Shown in pieces: positions 55,505-63,824 of a DNA stretch of 64,000 nt; the stretch's first letter is position 1; each line of letters begins with the position of its first letter. Location of the stretch: assembly GCF_008630635.1 (NCBI RefSeq), contig NZ_CP043869.1:868001-932000 (forward strand), in the 5' to 3' direction. The DNA comes from Neptunomonas concharum (GTDB lineage Bacteria; Pseudomonadota; Gammaproteobacteria; Pseudomonadales; Balneatricaceae). Both the position numbers and the translations under genes were made by a program. The notes under the pieces were generated by a model, which saw only the letters and a list, made by a program, of their open reading frames with translations, searched no databases and was not told the origin of the DNA.

Positions 55505-56899
55505 ATGATCCCTGTGGTGTTGTCAGGTGGTTCGGGTACGCGTTTGTGGCCATTGTCACGGATCGAGTGCCCTAAGCAGTTTTTGCCCCTTAATTCTGCG
55601 CAATCCATGCTGCAAGAAACGGTATATCGCTTAGGGTCACTGCCGTCAGTGAGCATTATCTGTAATGAGGCGCATCGTTTTTTGGTCGCAGAGCAGATGC
55701 GCCAATTAGGCCAGCGTTGCTCTATTTTTTTAGAGCCTGTAGGCCGTAATACAGCCCCTGCCATTGCACTATCGGCATTGGATGCCGTGGCAAAAGGCCA
55801 AGGGGATGAGCCTCTGCTGGTACTCTCTTCCGATCATGTGATTACCGAACACGTCGTGTTTTTACAGGCGGTAGCGCAGGCCGAATCTCTCGCTAAAGAT
55901 GGTTTTTTGGTCACCTTTGGCACGGTACCTACCCAGCCCGAAACCGGTTATGGTTATATTCGGCGGGGTAGTTCGCAAGGTCCGGCTTTTACTGTGGCGG
56001 AGTTTGTAGAAAAGCCGAATCTCGCTACGGCTCAGGCCTATTTAGCAACGGGTGAGTATTATTGGAATAGCGGTATTTTTATGTTTACCGCTAACCGCTA
56101 TCTTGAGGAGCTAAGCCGGTTTCGCCCTGATATTTTGCAAGCCTGCCAGCAAGCAATGGCGATCACAACGCCTGATCTGGATTTTATCCGCATCGATAAA
56201 GCCGCCTTTGAAGCCTGCCCCGATGAGTCGATTGATTATGCGGTGATGGAAAAAACCGATAAAGCGGTGGTTATCCCGCTGGATGCCGGTTGGAGTGATG
56301 TGGGCAGCTGGTCGGCACTGTGGGAGATCAAGCCCAAAGATGAGGCGGGTAATGTGTTGCAGGGGGATGTCATCGCCGAAAACACCCGCAACTCGATGGT
56401 TATGGCTAATGAACGTTTGGTGACCACTCTAGGGGTGGATGATCTAATCATTGTAGATACCAAAGATGCCTTGATGGTCGCGCACAAAGACCATGTGCAA
56501 GAGGTTAAAAAACTCGTTGCAACGCTCAAATCCCAAGGCCGCCACGAACACTTGCAACACCGCGAAGTCTACCGCCCGTGGGGTAAATACGACTCTATCG
56601 ATGCCGGTGAGCGCTATCAGGTAAAACGTATTACAGTTAAGCCCAATGCTAAGCTATCTCTGCAAAAACACCACCACCGCGCTGAGCATTGGGTGGTTGT
56701 TAAAGGCACAGCCCGAGTCACCTGCGGTGATAAGACTTTTCTTGTAACCGAAAACCAATCAACCTACATCCCGTTAGGTGAAGTGCATTGCCTCGAAAAC
56801 CCCGGCAAAGTTGACCTAGAGTTAATCGAAGTGCAATCCGGCTCCTATCTGGGAGAAGATGACATCATCCGACTGCAAGATAACTACGGTAGAGAGTAG
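55505..56899 (+). CDS. manC: Mannose-1-phosphate guanylyltransferase / mannose-6-phosphate isomerase
   Basis: The 464-residue type-II bifunctional enzyme makes GDP-mannose. The N-terminal nucleotidyltransferase has [21 protein letters not shown] (residues 6-26, Lys24) and the FVEKPN segment near 170. The C-terminal cupin isomerase domain has [48 protein letters not shown]. No phosphomannomutase gene is in the window, so mannose-6-P to mannose-1-P conversion must be encoded elsewhere. GDP-mannose implies mannose or a derivative in the polymer. Confidence 0.96.
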   Translation: MIPVVLSGGSGTRLWPLSRIECPKQFLPLNSAQSMLQETVYRLGSLPSVSIICNEAHRFLVAEQMRQLGQRCSIFLEPVGRNTAPAIALSALDAVAKGQGDEPLLVLSSDHVITEHVVFLQAVAQAESLAKDGFLVTFGTVPTQPETGYGYIRRGSSQGPAFTVAEFVEKPNLATAQAYLATGEYYWNSGIFMFTANRYLEELSRFRPDILQACQQAMAITTPDLDFIRIDKAAFEACPDESIDYAVMEKTDKAVVIPLDAGWSDVGSWSALWEIKPKDEAGNVLQGDVIAENTRNSMVMANERLVTTLGVDDLIIVDTKDALMVAHKDHVQEVKKLVATLKSQGRHEHLQHREVYRPWGKYDSIDAGERYQVKRITVKPNAKLSLQKHHHRAEHWVVVKGTARVTCGDKTFLVTENQSTYIPLGEVHCLENPGKVDLELIEVQSGSYLGEDDIIRLQDNYGRE

Positions 56900-56996
56900 A
56901 TAGGTTTTTAGTGCGTGAGTGCCCTCCGTACCGAATAAATATCGGTTACAATGTGCGTAATCTCTTAATCGCTAATTTAAACGTAAGGAGTGGTCT

Positions 56997-58013
56997 ATGG
57001 CCGTGTTAGTCACAGGCGGTGCAGGTTATATTGGTAGCCATACTGTCGTTCAGTTGCAGCAAGCCGGTTTGGATGTGGTGGTGTTAGATAATCTGTGTAA
57101 TAGCCACCCTGAGGTATTCAACCGTATCGCGCAGATTTCTGGTGTTCGACCTGCGTTTGAGGAGGGGGATATTCGCGATAAAGCCTTCCTTAAAGGAGTG
57201 TTCTCCCGCCATTCGATTGATTCCGTTATCCACTTTGCGGGCTTGAAAGCGGTAGGAGAGTCGGTTGCTAAGCCGCTGTTTTATTATCAGAACAATGTCG
57301 AAGGCTCAATAAACCTGTTTGAGGCGATGGCAGACGCAGGGTGTAAGCGTATTGTGTTTAGTTCATCGGCTACTGTGTATGGCGATCCTGCATCTGTGCC
57401 GATTCGTGAGGATTTCCCCCTTTCTGCAACCAACCCTTATGGTCAATCTAAGCTGATGATTGAGCATATTCTGCGGGATTTAGCGGTAGCGGATGCTGAG
57501 TGGGAGGTTGCACTGCTGCGTTATTTCAATCCAGTGGGTGCTCATGAGAGTGGTTTAATTGGTGAGGACCCTAGTGGTATCCCTAACAACTTGATGCCAT
57601 TTGTTGCTCAGGTGGCGATAGGTCGACGTGATTGCCTGAGCGTATTTGGCGGCGATTACCCGACAGTCGATGGTACCGGTGTGCGGGACTATATCCATGT
57701 GGTTGATTTGGCGGCGGGGCATTTAAAAGCGTTGGATGCACTCCAATCTGAGCATGGTTGTAAAGCCTATAATCTGGGCACAGGCAATGGTTACTCGGTG
57801 TTGGAGGTGGTCAGTGCGTTTGCTAAGGCGTGTGGTCGTGATATTCCTTATGAAATTGTTGATCGTCGCCCGGGAGATATCGCAGCGTGTTACGCTGATC
57901 CTGCCTACAGTGCCCAGCAGTTGGGTTGGCGTGCGGAGTATGATATTCAGCGTATGGTAACGGATCATTGGCGCTGGCAATCCGCTAATCCTAATGGCTA
58001 TGGTGGCACCTGA
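56997..58013 (+). CDS. galE: UDP-glucose 4-epimerase
   Basis: GalE interconverts UDP-glucose and UDP-galactose. The 338-residue SDR has the NAD motif VTGGAGYIGSHTVVQL (5-20), HFAGLKAVGESV (79-90), SSSATVYGDP and the catalytic Tyr148-x3-Lys152 in NPYGQSKLMIE. The full-length match to E. coli GalE (338 residues) is close. A perfect palindrome at 58006-58021 spans the stop codon. ATG follows GGAGTGGTCT. Confidence 0.97.
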   Translation: MAVLVTGGAGYIGSHTVVQLQQAGLDVVVLDNLCNSHPEVFNRIAQISGVRPAFEEGDIRDKAFLKGVFSRHSIDSVIHFAGLKAVGESVAKPLFYYQNNVEGSINLFEAMADAGCKRIVFSSSATVYGDPASVPIREDFPLSATNPYGQSKLMIEHILRDLAVADAEWEVALLRYFNPVGAHESGLIGEDPSGIPNNLMPFVAQVAIGRRDCLSVFGGDYPTVDGTGVRDYIHVVDLAAGHLKALDALQSEHGCKAYNLGTGNGYSVLEVVSAFAKACGRDIPYEIVDRRPGDIAACYADPAYSAQQLGWRAEYDIQRMVTDHWRWQSANPNGYGGT

Positions 58014-58021
58014 TCAGGTGC
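58006..58021. other. Palindrome across the galE stop codon
   Basis: GCACCTGATCAGGTGC is a perfect 16-base palindrome containing TGA. It is not followed by a T run, so terminator function is doubtful. Confidence 0.35.
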
Positions 58022-58061
58022 TCGCGCCGCTAAAGGTTTAATCATTCTACAGGGAGTTGTT

Positions 58062-59420
58062 ATGGTTACGATTACGCACCACGGTGCTGTTAATGGTGTT
58101 ACGGGGTCTTGTCATCAATTGACGTTGGATTCTGGTGAGGCACTGCTCGTGGATTGCGGCATGTTTCAAGGGGCGGAGTCTGTGAATCGGGAGGAGGGTG
58201 ATAAAGTTATCGACTTTCCTTTGGATGATATCAAAGCCTTGCTGGTTACTCATTGCCATATTGATCATGTTGGTCGGATCCCTTTTTTGTTAGCTGCAGG
58301 GTTTGATGGGCCTATCTATGCCACGCAGGCTACGGCGCACCTGCTGCCATTAGTATTGGAAGACGCCATCAAAGTCGGCGTATCCCGTGATAAGCGTTTG
58401 ATCCAAAAAGTGTTGGCGCGTTTAGCCTCTTTGTTACGCCCTATTCCTGATGATCAGTGGTTTGATATTGAAGGTTTGCCTAAGACTAAGGGGCGTTTTC
58501 GTGTGGCTGGGCATATTTTGGGCTCCGCTTTTATCGAGATCGATGCTAACAGTGAGCGGGTGCTGTTTTCGGGGGATTTGGGGGCGACCTATTCCCCTTT
58601 GTTAGCGGCACCTAAAGCGCCTTATCGGGCTGATCGCGTCGTTATCGAGAGCACCTATGGTGACAAGTTGCATGAAGGCCGAAGGAATCGCCGCAAGTTA
58701 TTACGAAAAACCATTGAGCAGTGCTTGAAAAATCGTGGTGCGGTTTTGATTCCTGCGTTTAGTATTGGGCGTACGCAGGAGTTACTGTACGAGATCGAAG
58801 AGATTATTCATCGTAAACAGGTGGATTGGGCTGACCTGGATGTCATTATCGACTCACCGCTTGCCGCTAAGTTTACTGCTCATTATCGCGCATTAAGCCA
58901 CCTTTGGGATGCCGAAGCGCGAGTCAAGTTATCGGCAGGTCGGCACCCATTAGCGTTTGATCAGATGATAACGATTGATAGCCATCAGGCGCATATGAAA
59001 TGTGTTAATCATATTAAAGAGACGGGCAGGCCCTCGATTGTGATTGCCGCCAGCGGTATGTGTGCTGGTGGCCGTATACTGAACTACCTTAAAGCGTTGC
59101 TACCTGATGAACGTACCGATGTGCTGTTTGTCGGTTATCAGGCACAGGGTACGCCGGGGCGTGATATTCAAACCTATGGGCCCAAAGGCGGGTATGTCTA
59201 TATGGATGGGGAGCGGGTCGATATTCGTGCGGGTGTGCATACGATCAGCGGATACTCTGCTCACGCGGATCAAAGCAACTTAGTTCGTTTTGTTAAGCGC
59301 ATTTATCGTAAACCTCACGAGATCCGGATAGTGCATGGTGATGATGAGGCAAAACAGGCGCTGGCACGTGAGTTGGCGGCGATAGTGCCGGATGCCACTA
59401 TATTGATCCCGAAAGGTTAA
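58062..59420 (+). CDS. Metallo-beta-lactamase/beta-CASP family RNase-like protein
   Basis: The 452-residue protein has the MBL signature THCHIDHVG (near 66-74) and further metal motifs AGHILGSAFIEID and LFSGDLG. The beta-CASP insert has AFSIGRTQELLYEIEEI, AASGMCAGGRILNYLKALL and the terminal RAGVHTISGYSAHADQSNLVRFV. These are the hallmarks of CPSF73/Ysh1-like RNA endo/exonucleases. Bacterial members process RNA, but the role of this subgroup is not known. Its place inside a sugar-precursor cluster is unusual. It is followed 19 bp later by the VanZ-like gene. Confidence 0.9.
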   Translation: MVTITHHGAVNGVTGSCHQLTLDSGEALLVDCGMFQGAESVNREEGDKVIDFPLDDIKALLVTHCHIDHVGRIPFLLAAGFDGPIYATQATAHLLPLVLEDAIKVGVSRDKRLIQKVLARLASLLRPIPDDQWFDIEGLPKTKGRFRVAGHILGSAFIEIDANSERVLFSGDLGATYSPLLAAPKAPYRADRVVIESTYGDKLHEGRRNRRKLLRKTIEQCLKNRGAVLIPAFSIGRTQELLYEIEEIIHRKQVDWADLDVIIDSPLAAKFTAHYRALSHLWDAEARVKLSAGRHPLAFDQMITIDSHQAHMKCVNHIKETGRPSIVIAASGMCAGGRILNYLKALLPDERTDVLFVGYQAQGTPGRDIQTYGPKGGYVYMDGERVDIRAGVHTISGYSAHADQSNLVRFVKRIYRKPHEIRIVHGDDEAKQALARELAAIVPDATILIPKG

Positions 59421-59439
59421 TGTTTATGTTGACGCTTCA

Positions 59440-59796
59440 ATGATATTGGTTGGTCGATGGTTATTGTTTGTGGTGGTTGTAGCGGCTGTGGCCTATGGTC
59501 TCTTTAGGCCACAGCCGCCACCCATGGTCTTTGAACAGTCAGATAAGGTCGGCCACGTTTTGGCTTTTCTTGGGCTGTCGGTATCGTCTCGCTGGGTCTT
59601 TTGGCGGGTTAATGCTTATCTGTTTTGGTCAGTGATGTTGCTGTTAGCGCCATTGCTGGAGTATTTGCAGGGGGTGCTTCGGCCTTCGCGATTTTTTAGC
59701 ATCGAAGATGGCTACGCCAATCTGGTTGGCGTAGCCGTTGGGTTAGTGGTGATGCTGTTATATGACAGGCTTAGCGCCCGATTCCGTAGTAGGTAA
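59440..59796 (+). CDS. VanZ-like small membrane protein
   Basis: The 118-residue protein has three to four membrane segments and VanZ-family features. These are QSDKVGHVLAFLGLSVSSRWVF (the D-K-xx-H motif near 34-38), the LLEYLQGVLRPSRFFSIEDGYANLVGVAVGLVV segment with the conserved Glu near 75, and DxxAN. VanZ proteins are small, of unclear function, and are often seen in polysaccharide loci. Its 3' end overlaps the convergent Ugd-like gene by 26 bp. Two long perfect inverted repeats lie within the coding sequence. Confidence 0.82.
   Translation: MILVGRWLLFVVVVAAVAYGLFRPQPPPMVFEQSDKVGHVLAFLGLSVSSRWVFWRVNAYLFWSVMLLLAPLLEYLQGVLRPSRFFSIEDGYANLVGVAVGLVVMLLYDRLSARFRSR
59482..59518 (+). repeat. Perfect 14-bp inverted repeat in the VanZ-like gene (5' part)
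   Basis: GCGGCTGTGGCCTA (59482-59495) and TAGGCCACAGCCGC (59505-59518) with a nine-base loop. GGTG/CACC pairing can extend it past a small bulge. It starts 42 bases into the coding region. Confidence 0.85.
59710..59736 (+). repeat. Perfect 11-bp inverted repeat in the VanZ-like gene (3' part)
   Basis: GGCTACGCCAA (59710-59720) and TTGGCGTAGCC (59726-59736) with a five-base loop TCTGG. It codes for the conserved DGYANLVGVAVG stretch. Confidence 0.85.
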
Positions 59797-61039
59797 ACCC
59801 GAGGCTTTCGAGTAACTCGCGATCAAAAATGTTTCTTCCATCAATGATGAGCGGGTGTTTCATTTGTGCTAATACGTTTTCGTAGTCGGGTGACCAATAT
59901 TCTGGCCACTCGGTGAGCAGTAATAGGGCATCAGCGTTTTCAAGTGCTTCGTATTTATCCGCACAGGTATGTACTTGCGGGTGTCCGCCGAAGCGTTTGG
60001 CGATATTTTCTAAAGCTTCGGGATCATGGATACGGACGTTGGCCTGTTGAGCAATGAGCGCATTGATGATTTTCAGACTGGGTGCACCATCTAGTGCCGA
60101 GGAACCAGGCTTAAAAGAAGCGCCCCATATCGCAATGTTCAAGTTGTGAATATCACACTCATAATGTCGCCATAATTTTCTAAAAGGTTGCTCTTTTTGT
60201 TTTTCGTTCTCTTTTAGTACCGTGTCTAAAAGGGTAGATTGGCGTTTTTCGGTTAGTAGGTTGGCTAGCCCTTTAATGGTCTGCGAGAACGTGTGGCCGC
60301 CAAATCCGCACCCTGGCGACAAAAAGTGATGCCCAATACGTGGGTCAGCAATCATGCTTTGCCTGACTACATCAATATCAACGTGAAGCTGCTCAGCTAA
60401 GTTTGCCAGTTCGTTTACATACCCTATGCGTAATGCGAGCATACCGGTAACAGCGAGCTTGGCGAATTCTGCTTCTTGTGGGGTCATTAGCAGCATTTGT
60501 TCCATGTTTTGCGTAAAGGGGCGAAGCAGCGCTCGAATCGTCATTAGCCCCCAGTCGTTGGTGCAGCCCAGTGTAATGGATTTTTGCTGGCGAATAGACT
60601 GTAGTGCTGTACCTTCAGATAAGCTTTCAGCCAAGTAAGCGACCACTTGGTCTTTTTCGATATCCAGTAAGGTTTGCAGTTTGTCGGTATAGCCAACACC
60701 AAAATGACTTTGGTTGAGTACAAGCACAGGGCCGTCACATTTTTTAGCGATACGCATAACAACTGATTGTGCTAGCTCATATTCCGCAGGGTTCATGCTG
60801 ATAATATGATTCTGCATTAAAATGGCAGAGCCACTCTGCATCATTTGTAAACGACCCGCTGCAAATTCGCTGTTAACTAGGTCAAGCAGGCCGGGTTCGT
60901 TTTTAATATTACTGCCCATCAGGTCAATAGGCTTTTCTAGCGTGCTATCGTTGACGATATAGACCGTATTGCCCGCTTGGGCAAATGCAGCAGCTGTTAC
61001 CCATGCGGTAAGCTCTTGGCCCCAGATTACAATTTTCAT
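59771..61039 (-). CDS. UDP-glucose/GDP-mannose dehydrogenase-like protein lacking catalytic residues
   Basis: The 422-residue protein has the overall three-part fold of nucleotide-sugar dehydrogenases. The central FAKLAVTGMLALRIGYVNELANLAEQ and SMIADPRIGHHFLSPGCGFGGHTFSQT, and the C-terminal NIAIWGASFKPGSSALDGAPSLKIINAL, show this. Key positions differ. The catalytic Cys of GFGGSCFPKD is Thr250, and the following Lys and Asp are Gln253 and Thr254. The Asn four residues after Lys194 is Thr198, the Arg of the FKPxxDDxR motif is missing, and the N-terminal NAD loop is WGQELTAW, not GxGYVG. It is probably enzymatically inactive and may be regulatory or bind sugar nucleotides. The frame is intact, so it is not a decaying pseudogene. 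Its ATG overlaps the pgi stop by one base. Confidence 0.85.
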   Translation of the reverse strand: MKIVIWGQELTAWVTAAAFAQAGNTVYIVNDSTLEKPIDLMGSNIKNEPGLLDLVNSEFAAGRLQMMQSGSAILMQNHIISMNPAEYELAQSVVMRIAKKCDGPVLVLNQSHFGVGYTDKLQTLLDIEKDQVVAYLAESLSEGTALQSIRQQKSITLGCTNDWGLMTIRALLRPFTQNMEQMLLMTPQEAEFAKLAVTGMLALRIGYVNELANLAEQLHVDIDVVRQSMIADPRIGHHFLSPGCGFGGHTFSQTIKGLANLLTEKRQSTLLDTVLKENEKQKEQPFRKLWRHYECDIHNLNIAIWGASFKPGSSALDGAPSLKIINALIAQQANVRIHDPEALENIAKRFGGHPQVHTCADKYEALENADALLLLTEWPEYWSPDYENVLAQMKHPLIIDGRNIFDRELLESLGFTYYGIGR

Positions 61040-62700
61040 TAGCTTTTCCCCTGTAATCTGTGGATGGTGTTTAATAGTCCATCCGTGGAGCTGTCAAAGT
61101 TGGCTTCTGCCAACGGGTCGTTTAATGGCTGTAGTAAGTTGGTTGCCATCTTCTTACCCAATTCAACCCCCCACTGATCAAATGGGTTGATATCCCAAAT
61201 GACGGATTGCACAAAGACTTTGTGCTCGTATAGGGCTATCAACTGTCCAAAAGAGTAGGGTGTTAACTCATCAACCAGTACGGTAGTACTAGGTTGGTTA
61301 CCATGGTAACGCATATGACGTGGCGCTGAGGTACTGTTATCCAGTACGGAGTCGCCGAGTGCTAGAATACGTGCCTGGGCTAGACAGTTGGCTAGTGTCA
61401 GTGTGTGCTGCTGCTGCAGTTCGCTGTTGCCAGTATCGTGGTAGCGTCGTGCCGGCGCAATAAAGTCACACATAACAGACTCAGTGCCTTGGTGTAGCAG
61501 CTGGTAAAACGCGTGTTGGGCGTTAGGGCCGATCTCCCCCCAGAGAATGGGGCAGGTATGGTAGTCAGTCTTTTCGCCTTGGCGTGTTGTGCTTTTGCCG
61601 TTACTTTCCATCTCCAGCTGTTCCAAGTAAGCTGGCAGGTGCTTTAGGCGGCCGTCATAGGGCAAAATTGCATGGGCATGGATGTTAAGAAAGTTAATAT
61701 TCCAAATGCCTATCATCCCTAGCAGGGTTGGCACGTTTTCTTCAAAAGGGGCGTGGAGGAAGTGTTCATCCATACTGTGTGCGCCGCTTAGCATATCTTT
61801 AAAGCCGTGCATGCCAATCTTTAGGGCGATAGGTAAGCCAATCGCTGACCACATAGAGTAGCGCCCACCGGTCCAATCCCAGAAGTTTAATTGGCTTTTG
61901 GGCGTAATCCCCCATTGGGACATCTTTTCCTGATTCGCCGATACGCCGATAAAGTGACGTCTGTTGAGTAGCTCGTCTCTGACACCGCTGGCTTTTTTGA
62001 GCCACTCCCTTGCCGTGTTGGCGTTGGATAGTGTATCGATGGTGGTAAATGACTTTGAGGAGATAATAAACAGGGTGGTTTCGGGTTTTAAGTTATCCAA
62101 TAAGTCAGCTAGCTGGCTGCCGTCCATCGAGGAGACAAAATGCATCGTTAGCGGGTTGCTGATCAGTGGTTGAAAATCACTGAGCGCTCTGCATGCCATC
62201 ATCGGGCCTAAATCAGATCCGCCAACACCGATATTAACGATGGTATCGATAGGCTGCCCCGAATAGCCGCGCCACTGGCCAGCATGGATGCGCTCGACAA
62301 TTTCAGCCATGTGTTCCAAGTTTTCTTGTACATCGGCAATGATGTTGTGCCCTTCAAGGTATAACGCTTTGTCAGCGGGCTGTCGCAAGGCAGTGTGCAG
62401 GGCAGGCCTATCTTCCGAGGTGTTGATCTTTTCGCCACAGAACAGCTTCTCTATCCAGAGCTTGAGCTGGCAATCGTTGGCCAGTGCTTTCAGGTGCTGA
62501 ATGGTTTCTGTCGTGATACGTTGCTTAGAAAAGTCTAGCATCAGCTCGTCATGTTTGACTGAAAACCGCTCAAAGCGTTGACCATCCTGAGAGAATAGAT
62601 CCCTTAGGTGAGTTTCTTTAAGTGCTTTGGCATGGCTGGATAATGCAATCCAGCCGGGCTGTTGAGTGGGGTGCAAAACGCTAACTCCTTGTGTTTTCAC
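61039..62700 (-). CDS. pgi: Glucose-6-phosphate isomerase
   Basis: Pgi interconverts glucose-6-P and fructose-6-P, linking central carbon flow to UDP-glucose and GDP-mannose. The 553-residue protein has NIGVGGSDLGPMMACRAL near 155, SKSFTTIDTLSNA, the catalytic Glu in MESNGKSTTRQG, the His in NAQHAFYQLLHQGTES, and the C-terminal signature ALYEHKVFVQSVIWDINPFDQWGVELGK. The start is GTG at 62700, overlapping the galU stop by four bases (GTGA). The operon is galU-pgi-Ugd-like. Confidence 0.97.
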   Translation of the reverse strand: MKTQGVSVLHPTQQPGWIALSSHAKALKETHLRDLFSQDGQRFERFSVKHDELMLDFSKQRITTETIQHLKALANDCQLKLWIEKLFCGEKINTSEDRPALHTALRQPADKALYLEGHNIIADVQENLEHMAEIVERIHAGQWRGYSGQPIDTIVNIGVGGSDLGPMMACRALSDFQPLISNPLTMHFVSSMDGSQLADLLDNLKPETTLFIISSKSFTTIDTLSNANTAREWLKKASGVRDELLNRRHFIGVSANQEKMSQWGITPKSQLNFWDWTGGRYSMWSAIGLPIALKIGMHGFKDMLSGAHSMDEHFLHAPFEENVPTLLGMIGIWNINFLNIHAHAILPYDGRLKHLPAYLEQLEMESNGKSTTRQGEKTDYHTCPILWGEIGPNAQHAFYQLLHQGTESVMCDFIAPARRYHDTGNSELQQQHTLTLANCLAQARILALGDSVLDNSTSAPRHMRYHGNQPSTTVLVDELTPYSFGQLIALYEHKVFVQSVIWDINPFDQWGVELGKKMATNLLQPLNDPLAEANFDSSTDGLLNTIHRLQGKS

Positions 62701-63578
62701 ACGATACCATCTAAAAATGCTTTGAACTCAGTGCCGGTTTCTGGGTGATCCAGGCCAAAAATCAGATTGGCTTGCAGGTAACCTAATTTGTTACCGCAAT
62801 CGTATGTTTTTCCTGTCATGCTGTAGGCATGAATGGTCGCTTCTTTGATGAGCTGATCTAATGCATCCGTTAATTGGATTTCACCGCCAGCGCCAGGTTG
62901 CGTTTCTTTTAGCAGTTCCATCACGCGAGCGGGAAGAATATAACGTCCTACAATCGCCTGATTAGAGGGCGCTTCGCTTTGTGGTGGTTTTTCTACCATG
63001 CCTACGATCGTTTGGCTTTGCCCAGCTTCCAGAGGTTTACCTGCACAATCAACCACGCCGTAACGCTCTACATGCTCAAATGGGACCGCTTCAACCATGA
63101 TTTGGGCAGCGCCACTTTGATGGTAGTCGTCAACCATGGCTTTAAAGTCTGTACTGCTATCGGTGTGCGGGTTGTGGATCAACATGTCAGGCAGCATCAC
63201 GGCAAAATCATCTTGTCCAACTACGGGTGCTGCACAAAGTACGGCGTGCCCGAGCCCTAACGGACGCCCTTGCCTTACTGATGTGATAGAAACATCGCTG
63301 GGGAGGATGTCTTTTACAGCCGCCAGTATTTTATCTTTTCCTTTGCGAGCCAGTTCGCTCTCTAGCTCATAATGCGTATCGAAGTGATCTTCAATAGCTG
63401 ACTTGCTGTTGCGTGTGACTAAAATGATCTCTTTGAAACCTGCTTTAACCGCTTCTTCAACGACATGCTGAATGACTGGTTTGTCGACGACCGTTAGCAT
63501 CTCTTTTGGGATTGCTTTACTTGCCGGAAGTACTCGTGTGCCTAGACCTGCAACAGGGATTACGACTTTAGTCAGCAT
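62697..63578 (-). CDS. galU: UTP-glucose-1-phosphate uridylyltransferase
   Basis: GalU makes UDP-glucose, the substrate of ugd and galE. The 293-residue protein has VVIPVAGLGTRVLPASKAIPKEMLTVVDKPVIQHVVEEAV (nucleotide-binding loop and substrate Lys), GLGHAVLCAAPVVG, FAVMLPDML, GMVEKPP and KTYDCGNKLGYLQANL. I chose the ATG at 63578, which lies six bases after AAGG; an in-frame ATG at 63584 is only one base from it. It is the first gene of a three-gene operon. Confidence 0.96.
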   Translation of the reverse strand: MLTKVVIPVAGLGTRVLPASKAIPKEMLTVVDKPVIQHVVEEAVKAGFKEIILVTRNSKSAIEDHFDTHYELESELARKGKDKILAAVKDILPSDVSITSVRQGRPLGLGHAVLCAAPVVGQDDFAVMLPDMLIHNPHTDSSTDFKAMVDDYHQSGAAQIMVEAVPFEHVERYGVVDCAGKPLEAGQSQTIVGMVEKPPQSEAPSNQAIVGRYILPARVMELLKETQPGAGGEIQLTDALDQLIKEATIHAYSMTGKTYDCGNKLGYLQANLIFGLDHPETGTEFKAFLDGIV

Positions 63579-63725
63579 TGACATCCTTAAACTCCAAATT
63601 GTCCTTGAGAGGGGTGATATGGGCGATAAATAGTTGCAAAATATTCTACCCTGAAATTAGTAAATGGGCTAACGATTGGCGGTTTTATTAGGATATAACT
63701 GTTTTTTTTTTGACCAGCATTATAG

Positions 63726-63741
63726 AATGAGCTTACTCATT
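63726..63741. promoter_or_regulatory. Inverted repeat in the galU / beta-barrel gene divergent region
   Basis: AATGAG-CTTA-CTCATT, six-base arms with a four-base loop, lies in the 246-bp AT-rich gap between divergent starts. It could be an operator. I see no definite promoter hexamers. Confidence 0.25.
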
Positions 63742-63824
63742 ATTGCAGTGCAGTATTCAGGCGTTATTAGAATAGATTGATGCTGTATCGACATGGAATT
63801 TTAACGGATTAGAGGTTGAGTCTT

